NCBI RefSeq assembly: GCF_002105755.1
Contig: NZ_CP020821.1
Span: 4,712,001-4,776,000, forward strand
DNA: 64,000 nucleotides
Reading direction: 5' to 3'
DNA from: Mycobacterium colombiense CECT 3035
GTDB taxonomy: Bacteria > Actinomycetota > Actinomycetes > Mycobacteriales > Mycobacteriaceae
This document shows, one piece after another, positions 49,399-58,877 of this stretch (its first letter is position 1; every line of letters begins with the position of its first letter). Position numbers and translations under genes: made by a program. Under the pieces are notes generated by a model that was not told the DNA's origin, ran no database searches, and saw nothing but the letters and a program-made list of their open reading frames with translations.

Positions 49399-50381
49399 TG
49401 AGTGCCTACCCGCGGCACCGTCCGCGCCGGCTCCGCACCACCCCGGCTCTACGCCGGCTGGTGGGCCAAACGTCCTTGGAGCCAAGGCATCTGGTGCTGC
49501 CGATGTTCGTCGCCGACGGCATCGACGAACCACGACCGATCACGTCCATGCCCGGCGTGGTGCAGCACACCCGTGATTCGTTGCGCGCCGCCGCCGCCAG
49601 TGCCGTCGCCGCGGGCGTGGGCGGGCTGATGCTGTTCGGTGTGCCCCGGGATGCGGACAAGGATCCGATCGGGTCGTCCGGAACCGACCCCGATGGCATT
49701 CTCAACGTCGCGTTGCGCGACTTGGCGAAGGACCTCGGCGAGGCCACCGTGTTGATGGCCGACACCTGCCTGGACGAGTTCACCGATCACGGACACTGCG
49801 GCGTTCTCGACGCCCGGGGGCGGGTCGACAATGACGCCACCGTGGCGCGTTATGTGGATCTCGCTGTGGCGCAAGCTGAATCGGGCGCTCACGTGGTGGG
49901 GCCGAGCGGCATGATGGACGGGCAGGTGGGCGCGATCCGCGACGGGTTGGACGCAGCGGGCTTCACCGACGTGGCGATTCTGGCGTATGCCGCCAAGTTC
50001 GCGTCGGTGTTCTACGGCCCGTTTCGGGAGGCGGTCGGTTCCAGCCTCTCCGGGGACCGGCGCACCTATCAGCAGGAGGCCGGCAACGCCCGCGAGGCGC
50101 TGCGCGAGATCGAACTCGACCTCGACGAAGGCGCCGACATCGTGATGATCAAGCCGGCGATGAGTTATCTCGACGTGGTCGCGGCCGCGGCGGACGTTTC
50201 GCCGGTTCCCGTCGCGGCGTATCAGGTGTCGGGGGAGTACGCGATGATTTGCGCTGCGGCCGCGAACAATTGGATCGACGAGCGCGCGGCGGCGCTGGAG
50301 TCGCTGACCAGCATCCGGCGCGCCGGGGCCGATATCGTTCTCACCTATTGGGCCGCGGATGCGGCAGGGTGGCTCTCGTGA
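49398..50381 (+). CDS. hemB: delta-aminolevulinic acid dehydratase (porphobilinogen synthase)
   Basis: A 327-aa enzyme that condenses two aminolevulinates to porphobilinogen. The Schiff-base lysines are in LAYAAKFASVFYGPF and DIVMIKPAMSYLD. The metal-site segment is MADTCLDEFTDHGHCG, where Asp stands for one of the zinc Cys, so it is the magnesium-type enzyme. The start ATG at 49398 is the last base triplet of the tandem repeat area and has no strong ribosome site. Confidence 0.96.
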   Translation: MSAYPRHRPRRLRTTPALRRLVGQTSLEPRHLVLPMFVADGIDEPRPITSMPGVVQHTRDSLRAAAASAVAAGVGGLMLFGVPRDADKDPIGSSGTDPDGILNVALRDLAKDLGEATVLMADTCLDEFTDHGHCGVLDARGRVDNDATVARYVDLAVAQAESGAHVVGPSGMMDGQVGAIRDGLDAAGFTDVAILAYAAKFASVFYGPFREAVGSSLSGDRRTYQQEAGNAREALREIELDLDEGADIVMIKPAMSYLDVVAAAADVSPVPVAAYQVSGEYAMICAAAANNWIDERAAALESLTSIRRAGADIVLTYWAADAAGWLS

Positions 50382-50382
50382 G

Positions 50383-50949
50383 ATGGGGCGTGCTTTGACA
50401 TCAGGGTCAACCGACGGCGACACCGAACCGAAGCGCTTGTTCTACGAACCAGGCGCCAGTTGGTGGTGGCTGGCGTGCGGGCCGGCCGCCGCGGTGGCGA
50501 TGGTGCTGATCGAGATCTGGAGCGGTGCCCCGGTGTCGCTGGTGGTCCCCGCGATCTTCCTGGTGCTGGTATCGGCGTTTCTCGGCATACAGGTGAAGGC
50601 GGCACGGATCCACGTCGCGGTCGAGCTCACCGAGGACGCCCTGCGCCAGGGCACCGAAACGATCCTGGTCCGCGAAATCGTCAAGGTGTATCCGGAGCCC
50701 GAGAACAACGAAGCCTCGGGGAAAGACCTGGCGCGATGGCAGTCGTCGCGGGCGCTCGGGGAACTGGTCGGCGTGCCCCGCGGGCGCGTCGGCATTGGTC
50801 TCAAGCTCACCGGCGACCGCACGGCCCAGGCCTGGGCGCGCCGCCATCGTCAGCTGCGCGCCGCGCTGACGCCACTGGTCCAGGAGCGGGTGGAGCCCAC
50901 CCGATCGATGGACGGGGACTGGGACGACGACACCGGGACGGCGCAATGA
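50383..50949 (+). CDS. DUF3093 membrane protein
   Basis: A 188-aa protein (Rv0513 type). Two membrane helices at about residues 30-72 (WWWLACGPAAAVAMVLIEIW and VSLVVPAIFLVLVSAFLGIQV) are followed by a soluble domain with VRGRVGIGLKLTGDRTAQAWARRH-like sequence typical of DUF3093. Function unknown. ATG one base after the hemB stop; its end overlaps the next gene (ATGA). Confidence 0.85.
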   Translation: MGRALTSGSTDGDTEPKRLFYEPGASWWWLACGPAAAVAMVLIEIWSGAPVSLVVPAIFLVLVSAFLGIQVKAARIHVAVELTEDALRQGTETILVREIVKVYPEPENNEASGKDLARWQSSRALGELVGVPRGRVGIGLKLTGDRTAQAWARRHRQLRAALTPLVQERVEPTRSMDGDWDDDTGTAQ

Positions 50950-51206
50950 ACGCCCGCTACCGCGCGACGCTCGAGTTCGGGCTGGCCTGCGTCGCGCTGG
51001 TGTGCTCGGGACTGACGTGGTGGCACTCGCACCACACCGTGACCGTGGCACCGATCGCGGACGGGCAGCCCTCCACCACGTCGCTGTCGTACGACCCGCA
51101 GCTGCTGCTGCTGACTCTGGTGCTGCTGACGAGCGCCGGCGTGCTGGCGGTCCTCGGGACCGCCAGGCTGCTCCGTGCGCGGTCGCGCGCTAAGGCGTCT
51201 TCCTGA
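50946..51206 (+). CDS. small membrane protein (Rv0514 type)
   Basis: An 86-aa protein with two membrane helices (FGLACVALVCSGLTWW and LLLLTLVLLTSAGVLAVLG) and a basic end (RLLRARSRAKASS). The ATG at 50946 overlaps the preceding stop, so it is coupled to the DUF3093 gene. Its 3' end overlaps the convergent STAS gene by 17 bp. Function unknown. Confidence 0.82.
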   Translation: MNARYRATLEFGLACVALVCSGLTWWHSHHTVTVAPIADGQPSTTSLSYDPQLLLLTLVLLTSAGVLAVLGTARLLRARSRAKASS

Positions 51207-51630
51207 CCAGCGGCAACGCCATCCGACGGCGAAGCGCGATGGCGTCGGCCCGATCCTGCAGCGCCTCGTGAACCGAGCGCATGATCGGAAAACTGGCGTC
51301 GTGACCGGTGTCATCCAGCACCTGCGTCACCGCTGAGCTGGCCACCAGGGTCCAATCCACCCCGGCGGCACGACAATCGGCATCGAACGCGTAGAGCAGC
51401 GAGATGCCGGCCTCAGCAAATTCATCGACGTCGGCCACGTCAAGCACCACGGGATTTTCTCCGAGCGTGAAGCGCGCAATGTGGTCGCTGATGCGATCGA
51501 CATTGTCGTCGTCGATCTCGCCGCGAATGTGTACCACGGTCGCCAGGTGGCGGTGGTGCGCCCGGATCTGTGCGCCCTCGCAGTCAAACACGCAGTTGTC
51601 GTGGCCGGTCTGGCTGCCTGCGATCGTCAT
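51190..51630 (-). CDS. STAS-domain anti-anti-sigma-like protein (Rv0516c type)
   Basis: A 146-aa STAS protein (LATVVHIRGEIDDDNVDRI, NPVVLDVADVDEFAEAGISLLYAF). The homologue Rv0516c is, as I recall, a substrate of the kinase PknD at Thr2 and part of the osmotic-stress control of SigF; Thr2 is conserved here (MTI). The usual phospho-Ser of STAS antagonists (here EFAEAGIS) is not in its standard place. ATG at 51630. Confidence 0.87.
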   Translation of the reverse strand: MTIAGSQTGHDNCVFDCEGAQIRAHHRHLATVVHIRGEIDDDNVDRISDHIARFTLGENPVVLDVADVDEFAEAGISLLYAFDADCRAAGVDWTLVASSAVTQVLDDTGHDASFPIMRSVHEALQDRADAIALRRRMALPLVRKTP

Positions 51631-51924
51631 GAGGACCCCTCACTCTCCGTGGCGCTCGCGCCGTCTTCGGGGGGCGCCTCCACGCTCACCAAAGGGTGTT
51701 CATGACGTTAGGCCGCAAGCCTAAGGAGACCGGAAGCCGTGTCTAACGCTTTGCTAAGAAGCGATCGCGGGCCCACCGCGAGTGTGGGGCTGAGCAAACG
51801 CCCAGCGGGCTACCGGGGTTACAGGATTACCCCGGAAGGCCGTATGCCACACCACAACCGTCCACGCATGCCGCCGATTCCGCTGCTAGGCTGCCTAGGC
51901 TGCCGGTTGCTAGTCGGGGGGCTT
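51631..51924. promoter_or_regulatory. 294-bp divergent region between STAS gene and acyltransferase gene
   Basis: The acyltransferase frame stays open leftward to a GTG at 51739, but residues there lack family similarity. The region is therefore taken as control sequence. No clear sigma-factor box was found by eye. Confidence 0.35.
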
Positions 51925-53235
51925 GTGAAATGGCGAGAATTCCCGCTCAGCCGAAGTAGCAGCGGAACGAAGCAGCAGGATTCGGACGGGAAGAGCAGCG
52001 TGCGGGGCGGAGAGATCAAGGGCGAGATCACCGCCCTGACGGGCCTCCGTATCGTCGCCGCGCTCTGGGTGGTGCTGTTCCACTTCCGGCCGATGCTCGG
52101 CGACGTGTCGCCTGACTTCCGCGACGCGCTCGCGCCGGTGCTCAACTGCGGTGCCCAGGGCGTCGACCTGTTCTTCATTCTCAGCGGGTTCGTGCTGACG
52201 TACAACTATCTCGACCGCATGGGCCGGGCGTGGTCGACGCGCGCGACCCTGCACTTCCTGTGGCTGCGCCTGGCCCGGGTGTGGCCGGTGTACCTGGTCA
52301 CCCTGCACCTCGCCGCCCTGTGGGTGATCTTCACCCTGCACGTCGGTCATGTGCCGTCGCCGGACGCCGCTTCGCTCACCGCGATCAGCTACGTGCGCCA
52401 GATCCTGTTGGTGCAGTTGTGGTTTGTGCCGTTCTTCGACGACTCGAGTTGGGACGGGCCGGCCTGGTCGATCAGTGCGGAGTGGCTGGCCTACGTTCTG
52501 TTCGCCGTCCTGGTGCTGGTGCTGCTACGGATGAAGAAGGCGACCAGGGCGCGCAGCCTGATGCTCCTGGCCTTCGCCGCATCGCTGCCGCCCGTGGTGA
52601 TGCTGCTCGCCAGCGGCCACTTCTACACGCCGTGGAGTTGGCTGCCCCGCATCGTGACGCAGTTCACGGCGGGCGCGCTGGCCTGTGCCGCGGTGCGCAG
52701 GCTGCGGCTGAGTGACCGTGGTCGTCGCGTCGCCGGATATGTCTCCCTGCTGCTGTTGGCCGCGATGATCGGCGTGCTGTATTGGTTTGGCGCGCACCCG
52801 ATATCGGGAGTTGTGGAGAACGACAGCGGCGGCGTCGTCGACGTGTTGTTCGTTCCGCTGGTGATATCGCTGGCCATCGGGCTCGGCAGCCTGCCGCGGG
52901 TGTTGTCGACGCGGGTGATGGTGTACGGCGGCAAGATCTCGTTCTGCCTGTACATGGTCCATGAGCTGGTGCACACCGCCTGGGGCTGGGCCGTGGAGCA
53001 ATTCGAGCTCCCGACCCTGGATAACCCGTGGAAATGGAACGTCATCGGCCTGCTCGCGATTGCCCTGGTCCTCTCGGTGCTGCTGTATCACGGCGTCGAG
53101 GAGCCGGCGCGCCGGTGGATGCGCAAGATGGTCGACGTCAAGGCCGTCAGCGCGCGAAGCGATCCCGGCGATTCACACAGTAAGCTGCATCCGATCGACC
53201 GTCCGCTGGAAGCGGTTTCGGCCCGCGCGGTGTGA
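51925..53235 (+). CDS. acyltransferase 3 family membrane protein (Rv0517 type)
   Basis: A 436-aa integral membrane O-acyltransferase with about ten helices. The family opening is ITALTGLRIVAALWVVLFHF with the catalytic His, followed by GAQGVDLFFILSGFVLTY, and WSISAEWLAY further on. Such proteins acetylate or acylate envelope sugars or lipids. The GTG at 51925 gives the length of Rv0517 and has GGGGGG ahead of it; an earlier GTG at 51739 would add 62 residues. Confidence 0.88.
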   Translation: MKWREFPLSRSSSGTKQQDSDGKSSVRGGEIKGEITALTGLRIVAALWVVLFHFRPMLGDVSPDFRDALAPVLNCGAQGVDLFFILSGFVLTYNYLDRMGRAWSTRATLHFLWLRLARVWPVYLVTLHLAALWVIFTLHVGHVPSPDAASLTAISYVRQILLVQLWFVPFFDDSSWDGPAWSISAEWLAYVLFAVLVLVLLRMKKATRARSLMLLAFAASLPPVVMLLASGHFYTPWSWLPRIVTQFTAGALACAAVRRLRLSDRGRRVAGYVSLLLLAAMIGVLYWFGAHPISGVVENDSGGVVDVLFVPLVISLAIGLGSLPRVLSTRVMVYGGKISFCLYMVHELVHTAWGWAVEQFELPTLDNPWKWNVIGLLAIALVLSVLLYHGVEEPARRWMRKMVDVKAVSARSDPGDSHSKLHPIDRPLEAVSARAV

Positions 53236-53325
53236 TGGCCGCCTCAGCGGCCGGCCGCGTCTCACGGGGAATACTCGACGAGGACGCGGCGGCACCCGAC
53301 GATGCCGTTGACAGTGGAGGTGAGA

Positions 53326-54012
53326 GTGAGTCGTCTGGCCACCTTTCTCATTGGGGTGAGTTTTCTGGCGGGCGTTGCCATCGCATACCCGGCGCAGGTG
53401 CGCACCTACGAGACGCTGACGCTCGACTTCCGGCTGAATCACGTGGCAGTGGTGGGGGATTCGTATACCACCGGAACCAATGAGGGCGGCCTGGGCTCGA
53501 GATCGTGGCCGGTGCGCGCCTGGCAGGTGCTCGGTTCGCGGGGTTCGCGGATCTCGGGCAGCGTGGCGGCCGAGGGCAGAGCCGGTTATGCCACACCCGG
53601 CGACCACGGCAGCATCTTCGAGGACCTGACCGCCAGGGCGGTCCAGCCGGACGATGCGCTGGTGGTGTTCTTCGGCTCCCGCAACGACCAGGGCGTCGAC
53701 CCCGCGACCCTGACCGTAAAGACCAACGCCGCTTTGGATGTGGCGCGCCAACTCGCGCCGGCGGCGCGGTTGCTGGTGATCGGACCGCCATGGCCGACCG
53801 CCGACGTGCCGCCGTCGATGTTCCTGATTCGCGACGTCCTCGCCGGCGCCGCCGGGGCGGCGGGGGCGACGTTCATCGACCCGATCGCCGAACACTGGTT
53901 CGTCGGCCGGCCCGACCTGATCGGCGCCGACGGCGTGCATCCGAACGACGCGGGGCATCAATACATGGCGGACAAGATCGCACCGCTGATCCGCACGCAG
54001 CTGTCGACCTGA
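53326..54012 (+). CDS. secreted SGNH-type hydrolase (Rv0518 type)
   Basis: A 228-aa exported hydrolase. A signal peptide or anchor (LATFLIGVSFLAGVAIA) precedes the SGNH blocks: VAVVGDSYTTGTNEGG with the nucleophile Ser, GSRNDQGVDP, and ADGVHPNDAGH with the Asp-His pair. It probably de-esterifies an envelope compound. The GTG at 53326 has GGAGG in front (53316-53320). It follows the acyltransferase gene and may work on the same substrate. Confidence 0.88.
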   Translation: MSRLATFLIGVSFLAGVAIAYPAQVRTYETLTLDFRLNHVAVVGDSYTTGTNEGGLGSRSWPVRAWQVLGSRGSRISGSVAAEGRAGYATPGDHGSIFEDLTARAVQPDDALVVFFGSRNDQGVDPATLTVKTNAALDVARQLAPAARLLVIGPPWPTADVPPSMFLIRDVLAGAAGAAGATFIDPIAEHWFVGRPDLIGADGVHPNDAGHQYMADKIAPLIRTQLST

Positions 54013-54086
54013 CTCAGGTGTGCCGGGCGGCCTTCTGGGCGAGCTGAACCCGCGATGACACAGCGAGTTTGGCGTGAGCGTGGGCC

Positions 54087-54203
54087 TCAGTCGTTGGCGT
54101 GCCGCTCGTAGTCCCAGCGTTCCAAGCGATCTTGAACGTGCAGGAACGCGATCCCGGCGAAGGGCGCGGCTACTGCGATGCCGACCAGCAACAGCGGAGA
54201 CAT
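54087..54203 (-). CDS. 38-aa membrane peptide
   Basis: A short frame starting MSPLLLVGIAVAAPFAGIAF and ending DRLERWDYERHAND. One membrane helix is followed by a charged cytoplasmic tail. A strong GGAGG lies ten bases before the ATG at 54203 (CCTCC on the + strand at 54214-54218). The sequence looks like a conserved mycobacterial small membrane protein, but no function is known. It shares the minus strand with the downstream convergent side of the hydrolase gene. Confidence 0.75.
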   Translation of the reverse strand: MSPLLLVGIAVAAPFAGIAFLHVQDRLERWDYERHAND

Positions 54204-54271
54204 GACACTAAAACCTCCAAATACCCTTCACTGATCTGACGTTGGTCAGCCATGGGAAGTTCATTCGCTAC

Positions 54272-56437
54272 TCACCCGCTCGCCAGGGCGCGGTCCGCGA
54301 GCGCACCCATCAGCGGTGCCACCAACTGCGCGTACTCGGTTGTCACGTGGTTGTCGTCGCGGAACACCAGGGTGTTGCCGACGATGACGGGGCAGCGGTC
54401 GGGGGTGCAGAACATGTCGGTCAGGTCGGCGTAGTGGCCGCCGTTGTGGGCCGTTACCGCCTGCTCGGCGGCGATGCCGTCACCGTCCACCGCCGCGGGT
54501 CTCGTTGGCGTACAGGCGTTCACGTCGTCGAGGTGGGCGGACAAGCACGCCGGCGTGGACGAGTGCGGGTCCGGGGCGGGCCCCAGCACCAGGACGGTCG
54601 CGCCGGTGCCGCGCAGCTGCGCCACGGTGCGTCCCAGGGTGTCGCTCCACGCCGGGTCATAGGAGGTGAAGCCGAAGTCGGCGCCGTAGCGCCGGCTCAT
54701 GTCCAGCACGATCAGGCGCGGGTGCTCGGTGTTCATCCGGCCCATGATCTGGGCGCGCCACTGTTCGCATTCGGTGTACTCGCGACCCAGGTACGGGCTG
54801 GTGATGCGCAGCTCCTGCAGCGGGCAGGTGACCTTGGCCAGCGTCTCCAGCCGCCAGTGCCGCTGCTCGGCGAGCTGCTCGAAGCCCGGATTCCACATCG
54901 CGGCATGCGAGTCGCCGATCAGGGCGACGGTGGTGGGCGATGCGGTGTCGCCCGTCGCGCACTCGCTTTGTCCGACGTCGCGCCAGGACCGTACGCAGCC
55001 GTTGACGAACACGGCGGCCTTGTCGGCGGGCGCCTTGGCCAGCGGCGGGTCCAGGTTCGATGGGACGGCTCGCATGCCCACGGCCGCCGCGAGCGCCACC
55101 CGCGCCTGCTCGAACGCCTGACGAACCGCCGCCTCCTGCGGGCCGACGGCGGGGACGTTGGCCGGGGGCGTGGCGATGATGTTGGCGCGCGGGGCGGCCA
55201 CCCCGTGGCCGACCGGGGCCGGGATCGCGCTCAGCAGCAGCAGGCACGCGCACGCGGTGGCGGCGCTGGCGCCGCCCGCCACGGCCAGGCTGACCTTCGC
55301 CGACCGGCGCAGCGCCGCGGCGAAGCGGCCCGGGTTCTCCACCAGGTGCAGGGTGATGACGGCGAGGCCGGCGGAGACGGCCGTGGCGCTCAGCCTGGCC
55401 GGCAGCCCCGCGGGCTCGCCGAGCAGCGCGGGCATCAGCAGCAGCACCGGCCAGTGCCACAGGTACCACGAGTACGAGATCCGGCCGACCGCGCGCATCG
55501 CCGGGCGGCACAGCAGGCGGCCGGGCCCGAGGCCGCCGGTGACGGCGCCGCCGCCGATGATCAGCGCGGTGCCCAGCACCGGCAGCAGCGCCTCGGTGCC
55601 CGGATACGGTGTGTGGGAATTGAGTTGGGTGCAGGTCAACAGGATGAACGCCAGTCCGCCCCAGCCGACGACCGCCGCGGTCCGCAGCGACAGCCGGCGC
55701 CACTGCTGCAGCGACAGGGCCACCAGGCCACCGGCGGCCAGTTCCCACGCGCGGGTGGGCAGTGAGAAGAACGCCCACGATGGCGAGGTGCGGGTCCACA
55801 GCGCGCCCGCCGTCAACGACGCCGCGGCGACCACCGCGAGCACCGCCGCGTACGGGGTCGCGCGCGTCGCCGCCCCACGAAGACGCGGGATGCGCCGCAC
55901 CGCCCAGGCGACGGCGATGATCAGCACCGGCCACACCAGGTAGAACTGTTCCTCCACGCCCAGCGACCAGCAGTGCTGGAACGGCGACGGGGCGTCGGAG
56001 GCCAGGTAGTCGGTGCCGCGCTGCGCGAACCGGTAGTTGCCGACGTACAGCGCGCTGGCGATGCCGTCGAGGAACACGCTGCGCGCCTGCAGCGGGGGCA
56101 GCACCGCGGCGGCACCGATCGCGGTGATGGTGCCGACGATGGCGGCGGCCGGCAGTAGGCGCCGGGCGCGTGCGCCGTAAAACCGGCCCAGTGCAACGGT
56201 ATTGGTGGTGCTCGCCTCGCGGAAGAGCAGGCCGGTGATCAGGAAGCCGGAGATGACGAAGAAGACGTCCACACCGATATAGCCGCCGGTGATTCCCGGG
56301 ATGCCCGCGTGGTAGAGCACGACGGCGATCACCGCGACGGCGCGCAGTCCCTCGATGTCGGGCCGAAATCCGTTTCGGGAGGTCCGCCGCGCAGATGGGT
56401 GTGGGCTGCCGGCGACTGATTGCTCCCGAAGTGTCAT
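54272..56437 (-). CDS. acyltransferase 3 with fused SGNH domain (OafA-like)
   Basis: A 721-aa protein. Residues about 22-400 form an acyltransferase-3 domain with 10-11 helices (RPDIEGLRAVAVIAVVLYHAG with the catalytic His, GVDVFFVISGFLITG, CWSLGVEEQFYLVWPV). Residues about 440-720 form an extracytoplasmic SGNH domain (VALIGDSHAAMWNPGFEQL, RDDNHVTTEYAQLVAPL with the Asp-His pair). This fusion is typical of enzymes that O-acetylate surface polysaccharides or glycolipids. ATG at 56437. Confidence 0.9.
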   Translation of the reverse strand: MTLREQSVAGSPHPSARRTSRNGFRPDIEGLRAVAVIAVVLYHAGIPGITGGYIGVDVFFVISGFLITGLLFREASTTNTVALGRFYGARARRLLPAAAIVGTITAIGAAAVLPPLQARSVFLDGIASALYVGNYRFAQRGTDYLASDAPSPFQHCWSLGVEEQFYLVWPVLIIAVAWAVRRIPRLRGAATRATPYAAVLAVVAAASLTAGALWTRTSPSWAFFSLPTRAWELAAGGLVALSLQQWRRLSLRTAAVVGWGGLAFILLTCTQLNSHTPYPGTEALLPVLGTALIIGGGAVTGGLGPGRLLCRPAMRAVGRISYSWYLWHWPVLLLMPALLGEPAGLPARLSATAVSAGLAVITLHLVENPGRFAAALRRSAKVSLAVAGGASAATACACLLLLSAIPAPVGHGVAAPRANIIATPPANVPAVGPQEAAVRQAFEQARVALAAAVGMRAVPSNLDPPLAKAPADKAAVFVNGCVRSWRDVGQSECATGDTASPTTVALIGDSHAAMWNPGFEQLAEQRHWRLETLAKVTCPLQELRITSPYLGREYTECEQWRAQIMGRMNTEHPRLIVLDMSRRYGADFGFTSYDPAWSDTLGRTVAQLRGTGATVLVLGPAPDPHSSTPACLSAHLDDVNACTPTRPAAVDGDGIAAEQAVTAHNGGHYADLTDMFCTPDRCPVIVGNTLVFRDDNHVTTEYAQLVAPLMGALADRALASG

Positions 56438-56446
56438 CTGCGTGGG

Positions 56447-57310
56447 CTAGGTCGCCATCCAGGCCAGTTCACCGGGCAGCTGACTGCGCCAGTAGGCGAT
56501 GTCGTGTCCGCCGAGGGAGAAGCTGCCCGCCGGTTGGGTCTTCAACTGGTAGACGAATTGTTTTGTGGCGAAATAGAAGCGGTCGAAGTTGCCGCAGTCC
56601 ACCCGCAGCGGAATCGCATTCAGCGCCGGCAGGCCGAGCACGCTGTTCTGCACGAAGTCGTCGTTGCTGTCGAACGCTCCCGGCGCACTCAGCGGATACG
56701 ACGTGTACAGCGCCGGGCTGATCGCGCAGATGCCGGCGGTCCGTGCCGGCCCCAGCTTGGCGCCCAGCCGGAGCGCCCCGTACCCGCCCATCGACCACCC
56801 CATGAAACCGACCCGGGAGGTGTCGAAGCCCATGGTGGACAGCATCGGCAGCAACTCGTCGAGCACCATGGCGCCGGAGTCCTCGCCGGAAGTCCTCTTA
56901 TGCCAGTACGTGTTGCCGCCGTCGACGCCGACGACCGCGAACGGCGGCTTGCCCTCCTTGGCCAGTTGGGCCAGGCCGTCCGGGACGCCCATGTCGAGCA
57001 TCTGGTTGGCGTCACCGTCCACGCCGTGCAGTGCGATCACCGGGCGCAGCGAACCGGTCTGGCCCGGCGGCATGGCGATCACGTAGTTGGTCTTGATCCC
57101 GCCACGGGCCGCCGACACGAACGACCCGGTGAGCCGGGTCGGCAGGGTCTTGCCCGCCGTCGGCGGCTCGAACGGCGCGGGCGCCTGCGGCAGCGTCGCG
57201 GCGCGCGAGGCGGCCGGAGCCAGCAGGGAGCCGAAGGAGAGCACGCCGGCGGCTCCGAGGGTGGCACCGGCGCCCATCCGGAGCACCGCTCGGCGTGTGA
57301 GGTCAGGCAT
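56447..57310 (-). CDS. secreted alpha/beta-hydrolase esterase (Rv0519c type)
   Basis: A 287-aa exported esterase. The twin-Arg signal (TRRAVLRMGAGATLGAAGV) is followed by an esterase-D-like domain with RPVIALHGVDGD, the nucleophile elbow GFMGWSMGGYGA and a C-terminal His (LGGHDIAYWRSQLP). This resembles the mycolyltransferase/Fes-like esterase group. The ATG at 57310 puts the signal at the start. It lies nine bases before the fused acyltransferase gene, so the two form an operon. Confidence 0.88.
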   Translation of the reverse strand: MPDLTRRAVLRMGAGATLGAAGVLSFGSLLAPAASRAATLPQAPAPFEPPTAGKTLPTRLTGSFVSAARGGIKTNYVIAMPPGQTGSLRPVIALHGVDGDANQMLDMGVPDGLAQLAKEGKPPFAVVGVDGGNTYWHKRTSGEDSGAMVLDELLPMLSTMGFDTSRVGFMGWSMGGYGALRLGAKLGPARTAGICAISPALYTSYPLSAPGAFDSNDDFVQNSVLGLPALNAIPLRVDCGNFDRFYFATKQFVYQLKTQPAGSFSLGGHDIAYWRSQLPGELAWMAT

Positions 57311-57725
57311 GATCGCAATAATGCCGCCCTGAGCGGGGATTACCCGCCCAGCCACGCCGTATTGGAAGCATTGTGTGATCTGGCGTGATCTTTCGGTGCC
57401 GAAGCGGTGATTTTTCACCCGCCGCCCGGCGCGGCCGGTGCCCGCGCCGAGTTGCGGCATCGCCCGAGATCGTGATCATCGTAGCGCCGAATCCGCCCGC
57501 CGCCGCCGTCCGAATCATTGCGATCGTATTGCCTTCTGGGACAGCGAGAGACGCGGTCATGCCGGCAGCCCGCCCGGTGCCGGCGACCGTCGCGTGACGA
57601 CCGCGGCCGCTTGTGATGGCGGTGTCGGGCCGGGGATGCAATCTCGCAGGTTTCAACCCTCCCCCGGCGGCTCCGACTTCAGCAGGATGGGGTGCCTGTG
57701 CACAGGAACGAAAGAGGATTGTGAA
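57311..57725. other. 415-bp gap between esterase gene and ssuD
   Basis: Divergent promoter region. A 70-codon frame at 57385-57597 on the + strand has no ribosome site and an arbitrary composition, so it is not called. AAAGAGGA (57711-57718) is the ribosome site of ssuD. Confidence 0.5.
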
Positions 57726-58871
57726 TTGAGTCTGGCCTTTCATTGGTTTCTGCCGACCTACGGCGACTCGCGGAATCTGGTCGCGGGCGGACACGGCACG
57801 GCGATGTCCGGCGACCGTCCGGCCACGCTGAAGTATCTGCACCAGATCTGCACGGCCGCCGAGGACAACGGCTTCGAAGCCGTCCTCACACCCACCGGAT
57901 TGTGGTGTGAGGACGCGTGGTTGACGACGGCGATGCTGGTCGAATCGACCGAGAGCCTGAAGTTCCTGGTCGCATTCCGTCCCGGGATGCTGAGTCCGAC
58001 CCTGGCCGCGCAGATGGCCGGCACCTTCCAGCGGCACTCGCAGGGACGGCTGCTGCTCAACGTCGTCACCGGCGGCGAACCGCACGAGCAACGGGCCTAC
58101 GGGGACTTCCTGGACAAGGAGGCGCGGTACGCCCGCACGGCCGAGTTTTTGCACGTGGTGCGCCGGCTGTGGACCTCCAGCGAGCCGGTTACCTTTGCCG
58201 GAGAACACATTCAGGTTGAGGGCGCCCAGCTGAACAACCCGCCCGACCCGATCCCCGCGGTGTTCTTCGGCGGGTCCTCGGCGGCGGCCGGGCCGGTGGC
58301 GGCCAAGCACTCCGACGTCTATCTCACCTGGGGCGAGCCGCTGAGCGCGGTCGCCAAGAAGCTCGACTGGATTCGCGGACTGGCCGTCGACGCTGGCCGG
58401 ATCCTGCAGTACGGCTTGCGGATTCACGTGATCAGCCGCGACACGTCCGCCGCGGCGTGGGCCGAGGCCGACCGGTTGCTGGCGGCGATCGACCCGGCGG
58501 ACGTCGAGCGGGTGCAGGCCAGCCTGACGCGCAGCGAATCCGAGGGCCAGCGCCGCATGCTGGACCTGCACGGCGGGGACAGCGGCAGACTGCTGGTCGC
58601 GCCCAACCTGTGGGCCGGGGTGGGCCTGGTTCGCGGGGGAGCGGGCACCGCCCTGGTCGGGTCGCATGCCGAGGTCGCCGAGCGGCTGGCCGAATACGCC
58701 AAATTGGGCATCAGCCACTTCATCTTGTCGGGTTACCCGCACCTGGAGGAGGCCTACTGGTTCGGTGAGGGTGTCCTGCCGCTGCTCGAGCGGATGGGCT
58801 TGTGGCGCCACCCCAACCGCCAATCGCATCCCGCGGCGGCCACGCCGTTCGCCGTCGCCTCGGCGCACTAA
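57726..58871 (+). CDS. ssuD: FMNH2-dependent alkanesulfonate monooxygenase
   Basis: A 381-aa bacterial-luciferase-like enzyme that frees sulfite from alkanesulfonates with FMNH2 and O2. It opens FHWFLPTYGDSRNL, the flavin region has LTPTGLWCEDAWLTTAML with the family Cys, and LLLNVVTGGEP and AVFFGGSSAAAGPVAAKHSDVYLTWGEP follow. The TTG at 57726 with AAAGAGGA seven bases ahead gives exactly the E. coli SsuD length. No ssuE reductase or ssuABC transporter is next to it; the transporter gene that follows may serve uptake. It is not part of the M. tuberculosis order. Confidence 0.92.
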   Translation: MSLAFHWFLPTYGDSRNLVAGGHGTAMSGDRPATLKYLHQICTAAEDNGFEAVLTPTGLWCEDAWLTTAMLVESTESLKFLVAFRPGMLSPTLAAQMAGTFQRHSQGRLLLNVVTGGEPHEQRAYGDFLDKEARYARTAEFLHVVRRLWTSSEPVTFAGEHIQVEGAQLNNPPDPIPAVFFGGSSAAAGPVAAKHSDVYLTWGEPLSAVAKKLDWIRGLAVDAGRILQYGLRIHVISRDTSAAAWAEADRLLAAIDPADVERVQASLTRSESEGQRRMLDLHGGDSGRLLVAPNLWAGVGLVRGGAGTALVGSHAEVAERLAEYAKLGISHFILSGYPHLEEAYWFGEGVLPLLERMGLWRHPNRQSHPAAATPFAVASAH

Positions 58872-58877
58872 GGGGTC

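Noticed and set aside
47546..49399. 617-codon open frame antisense to hemD
   Set aside because: Arg/Gly/His-rich composition typical of the antisense frame of high-GC genes; it also runs through the tandem repeats.
57385..57597. 70-codon frame before ssuD
   Set aside because: No ribosome site; Ala/Pro/Arg-rich by chance in a promoter region.
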